A stretch of DNA of 15,131 nucleotides from an uncultured Clostridia bacterium (GCA_934273135.1 CAKQSU010000006.1:1-15131); one strand, 5' to 3'. Counted from the stretch's first letter, positions 5,936 through 15,115 are shown. Notes: a model not told the origin generated them from the letters alone. Made by a program: numbers and translations.

Positions 5936-8923
5936 TCAATCTTCTTTTTTCTTAGTAGGTTTCAACGCTCCGCGAACGGCGAACACGCCCCAGACGGCAA
6001 GCCCGACGAACACGGTGACATCGATTAAAATAAGGAGCGTTTCCCAAAGCGAAAGCCCGTAACCGGAAATCTCTTTGTTCATTGCGTTGGAATTTGCAAC
6101 GGTGTACAAAACGCCTTGCGCGGCTCTTCTTATTATCGTCACGTCGGCTACGCTCGAAGAATCGAAATCGCCCCAGGCAAACGCCGACTGATTGTTCAGA
6201 TTCATGTTGCCGCCCGCATAATACATTTGCTTTGCGTTCATATACGAACCCGAAGTAAAGTCTGTGATAACGGCACCTTTAAAGCCCCATTCGTTGCGCA
6301 AAATCTCCGTGATAAGGCGATAATCGCCGCCCGCCCAACGCGTTCCGATTCTCGTAAACGACGACATAACGCCGCTTGCTTCGCCCTCTTTAACAGCGAT
6401 TTCGAACGGACGGAGATAAACTTCACGCAAGGTTTGCTCGTCAATCTTAGTGATAAGCCCGTTGATGGAACGGTGCGTTTCCTGCTCGTTAACGGCGAAA
6501 TGTTTCATAAAACAGTACACGCCTTTGGACTGACAACCCTTAATCTGAGCCGCCGCCATTTTGCCCGTAAGCAAAGCGTCCTCCGACATATATTCGAAGT
6601 TTCTGCCGCCGAACGGAGAACGGTGAATGTTCATACCCGGCGCATACCACCCCGAATAAGCCATTCTGTTGCCTTGCCCGTCCGCGCCCCAGATACCTTC
6701 GTTGCCGACGGATTTTCCGAAGTCCTCCGCAACCTTTTTGCTCCAGGTCGAAGCGACGACCATCTGGCACGCGTAGTAACACGTTTTATAGTACGTGCCG
6801 TCCTTCAACATAAAGTTTATGAATCCGGCGGGTCCGTCGGTGTCGTTAGTCAAAGGTTTGCCGATATCCATTATCGCGCCCGAGTTGAAAGCCGCGTAAT
6901 CGACCATTCTCAAAAGCGATTCTACAGAGCAAGAATCGAGCAATTCTTTCCAACGAGGGTCGGAAGCGTTCGCCTTAACGTATTTTCCCTCGGAGTCGGT
7001 TATTAAATCTCTGAGCTTCAAATCGCCGCTTTTGCCCGATTCCGGCATAGTTAAAGAAGAAAAATCTTCGGGGTTATTATGCGTTAAATCGTCAAGCGCG
7101 GATTTTAAAGCGGGGGTCATAACCCTTTCTTCTTCGGTCGGTACGGTCGGGAAATTTTCCCAGCCGTTTCTCGTCATTACGGTAAGCCCGAACGCGGAGT
7201 CCAAAAGCCCGTTTTCGTTATTCGTAAACCTGTTTTCCACCGAATATCCCGTTACGGGGTCCTTTCCGTAAGAAATTGTTTCTTCTACGTTAAATCCTAT
7301 CTCAAACGCCGATTCGTGAGCGTTTTTGGCAACGTAAAGCATGTAATCCGCGCCGAGTTCGTCCTGCCCTATAACGCTTTCAAGCTCGTAACCGCCTTTG
7401 CCGTCGCTGTTATAGTTTGCGTCGGTGGCGTCGTACGAAGCAAGATAATAGGGGTCGAACGTAAGCGTAACGATTTCGCTTCCGCCGGCGGGGATAACGC
7501 CCGTTTTTGCAAAATCGAGCAGAACTTTATGCGGTTTTTCGATAAGGTCCCATTCGTCCACGGGCGCATGTCCGTAAAGTTCCACGACGTCGCGCCCCGC
7601 TACGGAAGAAGTGTTAGTGACTTTTACCTTTATCGTGTACTTAGTACCGATTTCGTCGGAAGAAATATCGACGTTTTCTATCTCGGAAGCGTCCTCTATT
7701 TCCCATGTGAATTCGGAATAGCTTAGTCCGTAACCGAAAGGATAAATAACGTTTTGTTCATACCAGTCGGTCTGTCCGAAAGCTTTTTCGTATACGCCGC
7801 GCGTTTCGTAATAACGATAGCCCGAGTATACGCCCTCTTCGTAATCGACGTAGTAATAGTTTTGCGCATTGCCGTTTAAAACGTACCGATTGCCGTCCGC
7901 AGCGCGATTGTCGCCGAAGTTTTGCCACGTCGGGTCCTTGGTAAAGTCAACTGCGTAAGTATCGGTCGTTCTGCCGGACGGGTTAACGTTGCCGTTCAGA
8001 ATTCTGCCTAAAGCCATTATTCCGGTATTGCCCGGGAAGCCAATCCAAAGGCACGCGTCTATTTTTCCGCCGTATTCGGAGTCGGAAAGGAAACCGAGTT
8101 CCATAGAAGTGCCTACGTTGAGAAGCACTATAACCTTTTTAAAATCTTTCGAGCAAACTTCTTTAAGAAGTGCCTTTTCGTTTGCGTCGAGTTCGAGATA
8201 ATGCGATTCGTTATCGCCCGACATCGTTCTCGGCAAATCGAAGCCCTCGCCGCCCATTCTCGTAAACACGACTATCGCTGCGTCGTTATATACGGAATAC
8301 GAAGATTTTACGTTTTCCGTATAACTGCTTTGCGGCGTTTCGTAAGTCGGAATGGAAACGGTTTTGCCGTCGTCAAGGTTGGAGCCGTCCGGTTTTGCCG
8401 GGCGTTTGCTACCAGACTTGGCGTTGTCTTTATAAAATCTTTCAAGTTCGGGGTTTAATTCGTAGCCCGCCGCCGAAAGGCTGTCGTAAAGGCTTTTTGC
8501 TTCGTCGCCGCCGCTTCCGCCGCCCGAACCCGAGCCGCCGAGAGCTATATTGACCGAATTTTTACCGAAAACGCTTACCTTAGGCTTTTTCTGCGCTTTT
8601 AAAGAGCCTTCCGTTTCAGTCGTATAGATAGGCAAAGCGGAGTTTTCGTTTTTTAAAAGAACAAAACCCTCTTCGCAAATTTTTTCGTTGAATTCGTTAG
8701 CCTTTTCGAAAGCCTCTTGTTTGGAGGAATAATCGGATTCGTAAACGGCTTCCACGCCGCTCGCCGTCAACGCGCGCTTGCCGCCGAGTACGCTGTCAAG
8801 CACGGTGCTTAAAACGGTAAGGCATACGATGTTTACGACGAGAAAGAGCGCAAGTACCGCCGCGGTTACGATAAACCACACGCGCGAACTCTTCTTAACG
8901 AATATTTTTGAGAATACGTTCAT
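5936..8923 (-). CDS. Membrane-anchored GH3 beta-glycosidase, permuted domain order
   Basis: This 995-aa glycoside hydrolase family 3 enzyme probably releases terminal beta-linked sugars at the cell surface. The domain order is reversed from the usual one. An N-terminal membrane helix (about 17-41) is followed by the GH3 C-domain, starting at EEGFVLLKNENSALPI. It carries the GGEGFD motif with the likely acid/base Glu226. An FnIII-like domain follows (after YPFGYGLSYSEFTW). The catalytic N-domain comes last, with TDGP, NIHRSPFGGRNFEYMSED, KHFAVNEQETHRS and the nucleophile Asp888 in GFKGAVITDF. A second membrane helix (about 959-983) and a basic tail end the protein, so both termini appear to be cytoplasmic and the enzyme is held outside. 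This order is known in GH3 enzymes of Ruminococcus albus and Butyrivibrio. AAGGAG precedes the ATG, and the gap to the upstream lipoprotein gene is 12 nt. Substrate cannot be told. Confidence 0.9.
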   Translation of the reverse strand: MNVFSKIFVKKSSRVWFIVTAAVLALFLVVNIVCLTVLSTVLDSVLGGKRALTASGVEAVYESDYSSKQEAFEKANEFNEKICEEGFVLLKNENSALPIYTTETEGSLKAQKKPKVSVFGKNSVNIALGGSGSGGGSGGDEAKSLYDSLSAAGYELNPELERFYKDNAKSGSKRPAKPDGSNLDDGKTVSIPTYETPQSSYTENVKSSYSVYNDAAIVVFTRMGGEGFDLPRTMSGDNESHYLELDANEKALLKEVCSKDFKKVIVLLNVGTSMELGFLSDSEYGGKIDACLWIGFPGNTGIMALGRILNGNVNPSGRTTDTYAVDFTKDPTWQNFGDNRAADGNRYVLNGNAQNYYYVDYEEGVYSGYRYYETRGVYEKAFGQTDWYEQNVIYPFGYGLSYSEFTWEIEDASEIENVDISSDEIGTKYTIKVKVTNTSSVAGRDVVELYGHAPVDEWDLIEKPHKVLLDFAKTGVIPAGGSEIVTLTFDPYYLASYDATDANYNSDGKGGYELESVIGQDELGADYMLYVAKNAHESAFEIGFNVEETISYGKDPVTGYSVENRFTNNENGLLDSAFGLTVMTRNGWENFPTVPTEEERVMTPALKSALDDLTHNNPEDFSSLTMPESGKSGDLKLRDLITDSEGKYVKANASDPRWKELLDSCSVESLLRMVDYAAFNSGAIMDIGKPLTNDTDGPAGFINFMLKDGTYYKTCYYACQMVVASTWSKKVAEDFGKSVGNEGIWGADGQGNRMAYSGWYAPGMNIHRSPFGGRNFEYMSEDALLTGKMAAAQIKGCQSKGVYCFMKHFAVNEQETHRSINGLITKIDEQTLREVYLRPFEIAVKEGEASGVMSSFTRIGTRWAGGDYRLITEILRNEWGFKGAVITDFTSGSYMNAKQMYYAGGNMNLNNQSAFAWGDFDSSSVADVTIIRRAAQGVLYTVANSNAMNKEISGYGLSLWETLLILIDVTVFVGLAVWGVFAVRGALKPTKKKED

Positions 8924-8935
8924 GGCGCGCTCTCC

Positions 8936-10777
8936 TTAATATTTTTTAGGCAAGCCGTAATTATCGTCCCACGTTAAAACGGCAGGGGTTTCTATTTTTA
9001 TGCAGTCGATCATCGGCGCGTACGCTTCGTAAGTGCCGTCTATCGTCGGGTCTGAATTATTAGTAATCAATTTAATAATGTTCGCGCCTTCCGCCAGATT
9101 AACCATGCCCAAATCTACGTCTATGAATTTCTGGTCAACGGTAAGAGTAACGGAGTAATCGATAACAACATCGTTAACCGTAATTTTGTAGTTTTCTTGT
9201 GTAAAGGTAATTTCTTTACCGCCTTTATAACCGAGTTCCGCCGCCATACGAACTTTTAATTTTGCGCTCGTCGCTTCACTGCTCGCAAGATAGAATTCTA
9301 ATTCAAGACCATTCCTATAAAGATAAGAAACAGCTTTATCCCCGCTTGCGTCAAGATTATCCTTTACGACAACCATATTGCCGTCATTTGCTTCGCCGGA
9401 ATAGCCGGGTCCGACTTTTCCTATAAGATTTGTATTTTCGGCTTCAAAGACATATACGGAAGAACCCGTTTTCGTCTTGCTCCATTTCGCACAGATAGTC
9501 ATATCCTCGCCGATAGCGGAAGATGCGTCATATTCGGTAGTAAGAGAGGCATTTGTATACCAACCTTCAAACTTAAATTCAGCCCTGTTCGGCGCCGCTA
9601 TCGGGCGCGCGGTTTTTCCTTTTTCGACAATCTGAGTAAAAGAATTCTTCTTTACGCCGTAGTAGTTATACGAGAAAGTGACGTTGTAATAGGTCTCTCC
9701 GTTTTTCTTCCATTGGGCGTAAATCGTCTTGTTTTTATCTATAACTTCATCGCCGAATTCATACTCTATAGTACAATTTTTGTCTTCATACCATTTATAG
9801 AAGGTATATCCGCTTCTCGAAGGCTCGGTAGGTATAGCGACGGAAGTACCCTTTGCGACTTTGACAGAGAAAGAGGATACGTCTTCGCAATTAGACTCGA
9901 ACGTAACTACACCGCCGATTGCGGAAATGCCTATTGAGAAAGTGGCTTTCTTTCCGTTAAAAATAACGGTGGCAGTCTTAGATACCGATTCCGTCATTGT
10001 TTCGTCGCCCATATCTATGGCGGGAATCGTTACTCTGATATCGTCGAAAGGAACGTCTTCTTTCGTCTTGTCTTTATATGTTACTTCGAGAACACCGCCC
10101 GTCGGGTCGAACACGTCGCCGGCGATATAATCTGTTTTAGTCGGTTTCGATTTTATGCTGATTTTTCCTACGGGTTTTTGCTCTCCTACATCGACCGTTG
10201 TCACAACAAACGTAGCGGTTCTCCCGCCGTAAGTTACCGTAACGACGACTTCACCGGCGGTAGCCGACGAAATATCGCTGAAGCTAACGCCTTCCGCCGT
10301 AAAAGATACTTCTCCTTTCGTTCCGTCCTCATACTCAACGCTAAGCACGCCGCCGGAAGGCACAAGGCTTTGCCCGACGAGATACTGCAATTTCGTAGGC
10401 ATTGTTTTTACGGAAATGCTCGCAACCTGCGTTTTTATGGAAACATTTATTTCAAATTCTGCGGTTTTTGTTTCATACGTCACGGTTATCGTCTTTTTTC
10501 CGGCAGTACTCATGTCGGGCTGAGATAATTTAACGCCTTCATCGTTAAAAGAAAGCGTCTTAGTCTTACCGTCGGAGTATTTAATCTCAATAATACCGCC
10601 GTCGGGAGAAAAAGTATCGCCGACCACATATTCGATTTTTGACGGCAATTCTTTTATAGAAATACTGCCGACAGTTGCGTTTTTCTGCGTGCTACACCCC
10701 GTCAACGATATCAAAAGAGCCAAGACTACCGCAAGCAGAAAACTAACTTTGTTTTTATTCAACAACCTTGATTTCAT
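8936..10777 (-). CDS. Surface lipoprotein with Ig-like, InlB-type and CBM6/35-like domains
   Basis: This 613-aa lipoprotein has a signal peptide ending in the lipobox LTGC (Cys28). Three Ig-like repeats follow (about 35-115, 116-198, 200-285). Each has the pattern YxVGxxxxPxGGxxxVxYxDGxxxxxxF, as in Big_3-type bacterial Ig domains. Two InlB/Listeria-Bacteroides repeats follow (about 290-358 and 365-433), with GYTFYKWYED / FEGWYTN and ending in IYAQW / ICAKW. The C-terminal 170 residues begin VFEAENTNLIG and end in IDCIKIETP, the layout of a CBM6/CBM35-like carbohydrate-binding module. No catalytic domain is visible. It probably binds glycan and holds it near the two GH3 enzymes encoded on either side. 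The ATG has AGGAG upstream. The ribosome-binding site of the next gene overlaps this stop codon, indicating translational coupling. Confidence 0.85.
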   Translation of the reverse strand: MKSRLLNKNKVSFLLAVVLALLISLTGCSTQKNATVGSISIKELPSKIEYVVGDTFSPDGGIIEIKYSDGKTKTLSFNDEGVKLSQPDMSTAGKKTITVTYETKTAEFEINVSIKTQVASISVKTMPTKLQYLVGQSLVPSGGVLSVEYEDGTKGEVSFTAEGVSFSDISSATAGEVVVTVTYGGRTATFVVTTVDVGEQKPVGKISIKSKPTKTDYIAGDVFDPTGGVLEVTYKDKTKEDVPFDDIRVTIPAIDMGDETMTESVSKTATVIFNGKKATFSIGISAIGGVVTFESNCEDVSSFSVKVAKGTSVAIPTEPSRSGYTFYKWYEDKNCTIEYEFGDEVIDKNKTIYAQWKKNGETYYNVTFSYNYYGVKKNSFTQIVEKGKTARPIAAPNRAEFKFEGWYTNASLTTEYDASSAIGEDMTICAKWSKTKTGSSVYVFEAENTNLIGKVGPGYSGEANDGNMVVVKDNLDASGDKAVSYLYRNGLELEFYLASSEATSAKLKVRMAAELGYKGGKEITFTQENYKITVNDVVIDYSVTLTVDQKFIDVDLGMVNLAEGANIIKLITNNSDPTIDGTYEAYAPMIDCIKIETPAVLTWDDNYGLPKKY

Positions 10778-10800
10778 TGTTTATACTCCTGATATAATTT

Positions 10801-10892
10801 AAAAAATGAATTAGCCTCCGATGCCGCCACCAGAGGCTAATCCGGATAAAGATTCAACTGTACGATTAGTTCATCGGCTTGTGAGCTAATCC
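10801..10892 (-). promoter_or_regulatory. Attenuator-like tandem hairpins between GH3 and lipoprotein genes
   Basis: Read on the minus strand, GATTAG (10886-10891) pairs with CTAATC (10864-10869). Then an 11-bp stem with one G-U pair (10833-10843 with 10808-10818) is followed by ATTTTTT (tract 10801-10806), resembling an intrinsic terminator. GGATTAGC starts both hairpins (10885-10892 and 10836-10843). The upstream copy can therefore pair with the terminator's 3' arm instead, which is an antiterminator arrangement. This may explain unequal expression of genes 1 and 2 of the operon. The terminator hairpin is clear; the switching is inference. Confidence 0.5.
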
Positions 10893-10904
10893 TATTGAAT
10901 AACC

Positions 10905-13900
10905 TTATTGTTTATCGGAAGGAACGGTATACGCTCCTTCGACCACTCTGACGCTGCCCTTATAGCTTTCGCCGGCTTTCGGAGTCAACGTAAGAGCAGC
11001 ACCTTCGATCTTCCACGTTCCGACAATCTTTTCTATATCGGAACCGGAAATAAGCGCAACTTTTGCGTTTTCGATTTCGAAAGTACCGTCCGCCTTAAGC
11101 GTAAGGAACGCAACAAAGTCTCTCCTCGTGTTAACGGGCGTACGAACCGTTCTTGCCACGCCGATAACAAAATCTCTGTTCTGAGCCTTTTCGTCTTTCA
11201 AAAGTTCGGTATTGACAACGAACGCATATTCTCTTTCCATACCGTTAAGAGTACGAGACAATACTACGGAAACGTTATCTACGACTTCACCCTTGAATTC
11301 AACGCTGCCGTTTTCGTTTGCGGCGCCGACGTTAAGCGTAAACTTGAAGAAATTACTCTGAGTTGCTTTTTCCGTACCGGAGAACTTTGCGCCGTGTACA
11401 ACGCCTTCGGAAGTTATTCTGACGATAATGTCATAAGAACCCGCCTTCGTCGGTGTACCTGTAATAGTGCCGTCTGCATTAAGAGTTAAACCTGCGGGCA
11501 TCATGCTGCCTGCGGCAAGAGAATACTTAACGGTTTCAATCGTACCGTTCGCAACGCCGTAAGTTTCGTTTTCACCATGCGCAAGTCCTCTTATCGAAGC
11601 CGACATCGGCTGACCTACGGCATAGCGTATACTCGAAATAGTAGCGTCGCAAGCCTGTCCGACGGAAAGTTTTCCGTTGACTTCGATTTCTGCCTGTTCA
11701 ACGACGGTGATGTTGATAACGGCTTTTTTAACCGCGTCGAATCCGTCGTATTTATAAGTTAAGTATACCGTGTTTTCTCCGACGGAAAGAGAAGAAGTGT
11801 TGCCGGTAAGAACGCCGTTTGCGGATAAAGCCAATCCTTTGGGCATTGCGCTCGGATTTTCGCTGTCAAACTTCGCGTCCGTAAACGTTATGTTCGAAAT
11901 ATCGGTTGTTCCTATCGCCTCTTTGAATATCGATAAATCGATACCGGTAATGCCTGTTGCAAGGTTAAGGTTAATGGTCGTGGTATCGGAAACGCCGTTC
12001 TTTATATCGTTGCTATTTGCAAACGAATACAAAATATGCTGTGCCGCGCGACGAACCATTGCCCACTGAGTCGGAGAAGCAACCGTATTGGCTTCCTTCT
12101 TGCCGTCCGCACTGACGTAGACCATTCCGTCTTTCCATTCGCCCTTTTCCATATTGTTCGGCGTCATCCAACGCAACGCCGCGTCCGTACCGGCACGAAG
12201 GAAAGCGTCATGGTGAATGTAAACGCCGTCCGTCCACGCGTCGGTCATCGTGTAACCTCTGAACCCGAACTCACCGCGGAGAACCTTCGTGAATAACGCC
12301 GTGTTGTTTGCCGCAGGTACATTACCGATACGGTTGAAAGCGCACATTATACCGTTCGCATGTCCTTCTTTAATGGCTAATTCGAAAGGCTTTAAGTAAA
12401 TTTCTCTTGCCGCTTGTTCGGTTACATAGGTGCAAACGCCGCCCTGAATAGACCTGTCGTATTCCTGGTCGTTTAAGAACAAGTGCTTGATGAAAACAAT
12501 CGCGCCTTTAGATACTACGCCTCTTACATGAGCTGCAGCAATCTTACCCGCAAGCACGCCGTCTTCCGAATAATATTCAAAGTTTCTACCGGAGAAAGGA
12601 CTTCTGTGCGTGTTCATAGAAGGAGCGTAAACACCGGAAACTCCGAGAAAAATACTGTCGTTTCCGTACATACGACCCTGCTCTTCCACAAGGTCTTCGT
12701 TCCAGGTAGAAGCAATGATTACATTACCTACGTAATACGCGCCGCGCGCCCCTGTCGGAACCGTTCCGAGGTTAGTGTTGCCTTTAAGCTGTTGCGGACC
12801 GTCTTGCTGTAAGAAGTTACCTACGCCGAACTTCTTAAGTTCCGAGTTCATCATGTTGTCTTTCAGTTTGCCGCCTTCGATAAGCATGCAAAGTTCTTCC
12901 CAAGTGAACTGGTTGATATATTTTTCCCACAATTTATCGCCTGCGGTATCGCCGACGGCAACTTTTCCGTTATTGATAGTATAATCTGTGTAAGAAACAC
13001 CGGAAAGGTCGCTAAGTTTTAATGTTATATCGGCATTGTTCGCAGTGTGAGAATCCGCCTGAGTCCAACCCGCGGGTATTCCGTTTTTAGCAACGTACCA
13101 GGGGTCGCTTTCTTTATCCTCACAAGACAAACCTTTGTCCTTATCGTGAGCCTGAAATTCTAAGTAATCGTAAACAGCCTGGCTTATGGTTCTGTCTTCT
13201 TTGGTAGAAACGGCAGGTATGTTGCCGCTTGTTATATCGGTACGGCTCAAAAGATTATTCTTAAGCGAATCGTTTACAGTATTGTAATTAGCCCATACGC
13301 CTTCGGTTGCGCTGAGAATAGCTTCAATCTTTTCGCCCGTGGTGTAGTCGGTTTCGCACTTGATATCCTTCGCAACGGTACGAGTCACTTCTAAAACGGG
13401 TGTGTTGGAATCGCGTCTTGCGGAAATGATGTAATCGCCTTTTTCCAGTTCATATCCCTTAAAACCGTTGTCGTTAGCGTCGGCGTAGTCGAACGAAGCC
13501 ATATCCTGCGCGACGAACTGAACGGTTACGATATCGCTTTCGCCGGGCTGTAAAAGTTTGGTCTTGGCAAAACCGACGAGAACTTGCGAAGCTTTTTCGA
13601 TGCCGAACTGTTCGTAAGGCGTATGCGCATAAATTTCCACAACGTCCTTACCCGCGTAGTTGCCTATGTTTTTGACCCTTATGCGCATGGTCACGGTCTG
13701 GTTTGCCGCGGAGATAACGTCGTTTGCTTTTACGTTGTCGAGCTGCCATTCGAATTCAGTGTAAGAAAGGCCATAACCGAACGGGAATTCTACGTTCTTT
13801 TCATACCATTCGTCGCCGCTACCGGCTTTTTCCGCGTTCATATCGTCATGTACGGTTTCATAATAACGATATCCCACGTAAATATCTTCACGATATTCAA

Positions 13901-15026
13901 CGCTGCTGTAAGTCAATCTCGTACCGTCTTTAAGGTACAAATCGTTATCAACGCCATTGTGTATGTTAGAGCTGAAGTTAGAAGTCGTGGGGTTTTTCTT
14001 GAAATCGCTTGCCCATGTATCGACCGTTCTGCCGGACGGATTAACTTCACCGGTAAGAATTCTACCGATTGCGTCGATACCGTCGTTACCGGTTTGACCG
14101 ATGTGAACGATTGCGTCTACGCCGAGGTTGTCGGCAGTCTTAGGCGCGTTCAAATCATCGAATTGCATCGGAGAAGAAGAGTTTACAAGCACGATTACCT
14201 TATTAAAATATTTTTTAACGTGTTTAATCGTTTTTACTTCGTTATCCGTAAGCTGCAATTCATGCTCCGTCGGGTCGGAATGTCCCGCTACGTTCTCCAA
14301 AGCAAGGTCGGAGCCTTCTGAACCGGAACGCCCGATTACAACTATCGCAGCGTCTCCGTAAGCACCGTAAGTAGAAATTACAGAATTAGAAATGTAACGG
14401 TCGGGGTCTATTTCGGTCGTTAAAGAAGAGGGAAGAGACTTATACAAGTTTAAAGTCTTCTTGTTGAGCTTAAAACCCGCCCCTTCGAGAGAGCTTTGTA
14501 ACGTGGAAGCATCGACTTTATAGTAACTGTCGGTCGCCGAGCCGGGTGTACCGGAGCCGGAACCGCCACCGCCGAGAAGCAGGTTTGTTGAACGATATCC
14601 GAACGTACTGACTCTTCTCTCCGTTGCAGAAAGAGGAAGAGCATTGTTTTCGTTCTTTAAAAGAACAAAGCCTTCTTCCGCTATGCGAATATTCAAATCC
14701 CTTGCCGCCTCGTGCGCATCCTGATGCGTAGCGTAATCGGCATAGTACTTGCCGTTTGCGCCCGGAGTACCCGAAACGGTGCCTGTTGCCTTGATATTAC
14801 TTTCGGTAATATCACCCGACGGCGTCCAGGTGTCTTCGTTTTTGCCGGAGTCGCCCTTGTCGCCTTTGTCGCCTTTAGGTCCGGCAGGACCTTGAATACC
14901 TTGGTCGCCCTTGTCGCCTTTAGGTCCTGCAGGACCGGTAGCGCAACCGGCAAAAGTCATCATCAAAGCCATAAGCATTGCGATAACCGCCGTCAAAAGC
15001 TTTCTTTTTCCGAAACGTTTTTTCAT
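10905..15026 (-). CDS. Lipoprotein GH3 beta-glycosidase with collagen-like stalk and C-terminal Ig domains
   Basis: This 1373-aa surface enzyme has a signal peptide ending in the lipobox FAGC (Cys28). About 11 Gly-X-Y triplets follow immediately (residues 31-63, starting GPAGPKGDKGDQ), a collagen-like stretch. The GH3 C-domain begins near AEEGFVLLKNENNALPL and carries GSEGSD with the likely acid/base Glu237. An FnIII-like domain follows FPFGYGLSYTEFEW. The catalytic domain has QQDGPQQL, NTHRSPFSGRNFEYYSED, KHLFLNDQEYDRS and the nucleophile Asp929 in GFRGYTMTDAW. The last 350 residues are Ig-like, including a typical He_PIG unit (MPAGLTLNADGTITGTPTKAG) and an uncharacterised end. The start is supported by AGGAGG five bases before the ATG. 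First gene of the three-gene operon. It has the same permuted order as the third gene, so the two are paralogous in layout. Substrate unknown. Confidence 0.9.
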   Translation of the reverse strand: MKKRFGKRKLLTAVIAMLMALMMTFAGCATGPAGPKGDKGDQGIQGPAGPKGDKGDKGDSGKNEDTWTPSGDITESNIKATGTVSGTPGANGKYYADYATHQDAHEAARDLNIRIAEEGFVLLKNENNALPLSATERRVSTFGYRSTNLLLGGGGSGSGTPGSATDSYYKVDASTLQSSLEGAGFKLNKKTLNLYKSLPSSLTTEIDPDRYISNSVISTYGAYGDAAIVVIGRSGSEGSDLALENVAGHSDPTEHELQLTDNEVKTIKHVKKYFNKVIVLVNSSSPMQFDDLNAPKTADNLGVDAIVHIGQTGNDGIDAIGRILTGEVNPSGRTVDTWASDFKKNPTTSNFSSNIHNGVDNDLYLKDGTRLTYSSVEYREDIYVGYRYYETVHDDMNAEKAGSGDEWYEKNVEFPFGYGLSYTEFEWQLDNVKANDVISAANQTVTMRIRVKNIGNYAGKDVVEIYAHTPYEQFGIEKASQVLVGFAKTKLLQPGESDIVTVQFVAQDMASFDYADANDNGFKGYELEKGDYIISARRDSNTPVLEVTRTVAKDIKCETDYTTGEKIEAILSATEGVWANYNTVNDSLKNNLLSRTDITSGNIPAVSTKEDRTISQAVYDYLEFQAHDKDKGLSCEDKESDPWYVAKNGIPAGWTQADSHTANNADITLKLSDLSGVSYTDYTINNGKVAVGDTAGDKLWEKYINQFTWEELCMLIEGGKLKDNMMNSELKKFGVGNFLQQDGPQQLKGNTNLGTVPTGARGAYYVGNVIIASTWNEDLVEEQGRMYGNDSIFLGVSGVYAPSMNTHRSPFSGRNFEYYSEDGVLAGKIAAAHVRGVVSKGAIVFIKHLFLNDQEYDRSIQGGVCTYVTEQAAREIYLKPFELAIKEGHANGIMCAFNRIGNVPAANNTALFTKVLRGEFGFRGYTMTDAWTDGVYIHHDAFLRAGTDAALRWMTPNNMEKGEWKDGMVYVSADGKKEANTVASPTQWAMVRRAAQHILYSFANSNDIKNGVSDTTTINLNLATGITGIDLSIFKEAIGTTDISNITFTDAKFDSENPSAMPKGLALSANGVLTGNTSSLSVGENTVYLTYKYDGFDAVKKAVINITVVEQAEIEVNGKLSVGQACDATISSIRYAVGQPMSASIRGLAHGENETYGVANGTIETVKYSLAAGSMMPAGLTLNADGTITGTPTKAGSYDIIVRITSEGVVHGAKFSGTEKATQSNFFKFTLNVGAANENGSVEFKGEVVDNVSVVLSRTLNGMEREYAFVVNTELLKDEKAQNRDFVIGVARTVRTPVNTRRDFVAFLTLKADGTFEIENAKVALISGSDIEKIVGTWKIEGAALTLTPKAGESYKGSVRVVEGAYTVPSDKQ
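14866..14936 (-). repeat. Imperfect 45-nt-spaced repeat encoding the collagen-like triplets
   Basis: Two 26-nt copies (14866-14891 and 14911-14936) differ at one base and lie 45 nt, or 15 codons, apart. They encode the repeated GPAGPKGDKGD motif. Such in-frame repeats can expand or contract by multiples of nine bases, changing stalk length without breaking the frame. Confidence 0.75.
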
Positions 15027-15087
15027 TTTATCCTCCTGAATGAAAGTTTTTTAGCAAAGGAAACGCTTCTTTATCCCTTGCGCAATC

Positions 15088-15115
15088 ATTCTACCATGCC
15101 GCGGACAAAAGTCAA
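15088..15115 (-). promoter_or_regulatory. Sigma-A promoter of the GH3 operon
   Basis: On the minus strand TTGACT (15110-15115) and TAGAAT (15088-15093) are 16 bp apart. Transcription would start near 15081, giving a leader of about 55 nt before the ATG. The 8-nt palindrome TTGCGCAA (15078-15085) sits at the predicted start. A LacI/CcpA-like site with central CG (around 15058-15071) lies in the leader; both are possible operators. Confidence 0.65.

Noticed and set aside
6116..7006. 296-codon open frame on the plus strand
   Set aside because: It is antisense to the conserved catalytic domain of the 995-aa GH3 enzyme, with Arg/His-rich composition typical of reverse-frame shadows.
13584..14321. 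245-codon open frame on the plus strand
   Set aside because: It lies fully antisense to the GH3 catalytic-gene C-domain, has no ribosome-binding site, and its protein has no recognisable composition or domain. It is a shadow of the GC-skewed opposite strand.
5936..15026. GH3 proteins as truncated or rearranged pseudogenes because the domains are out of order
   Set aside because: Both genes are open over full length with all key catalytic residues, and the permuted order is known in the family.
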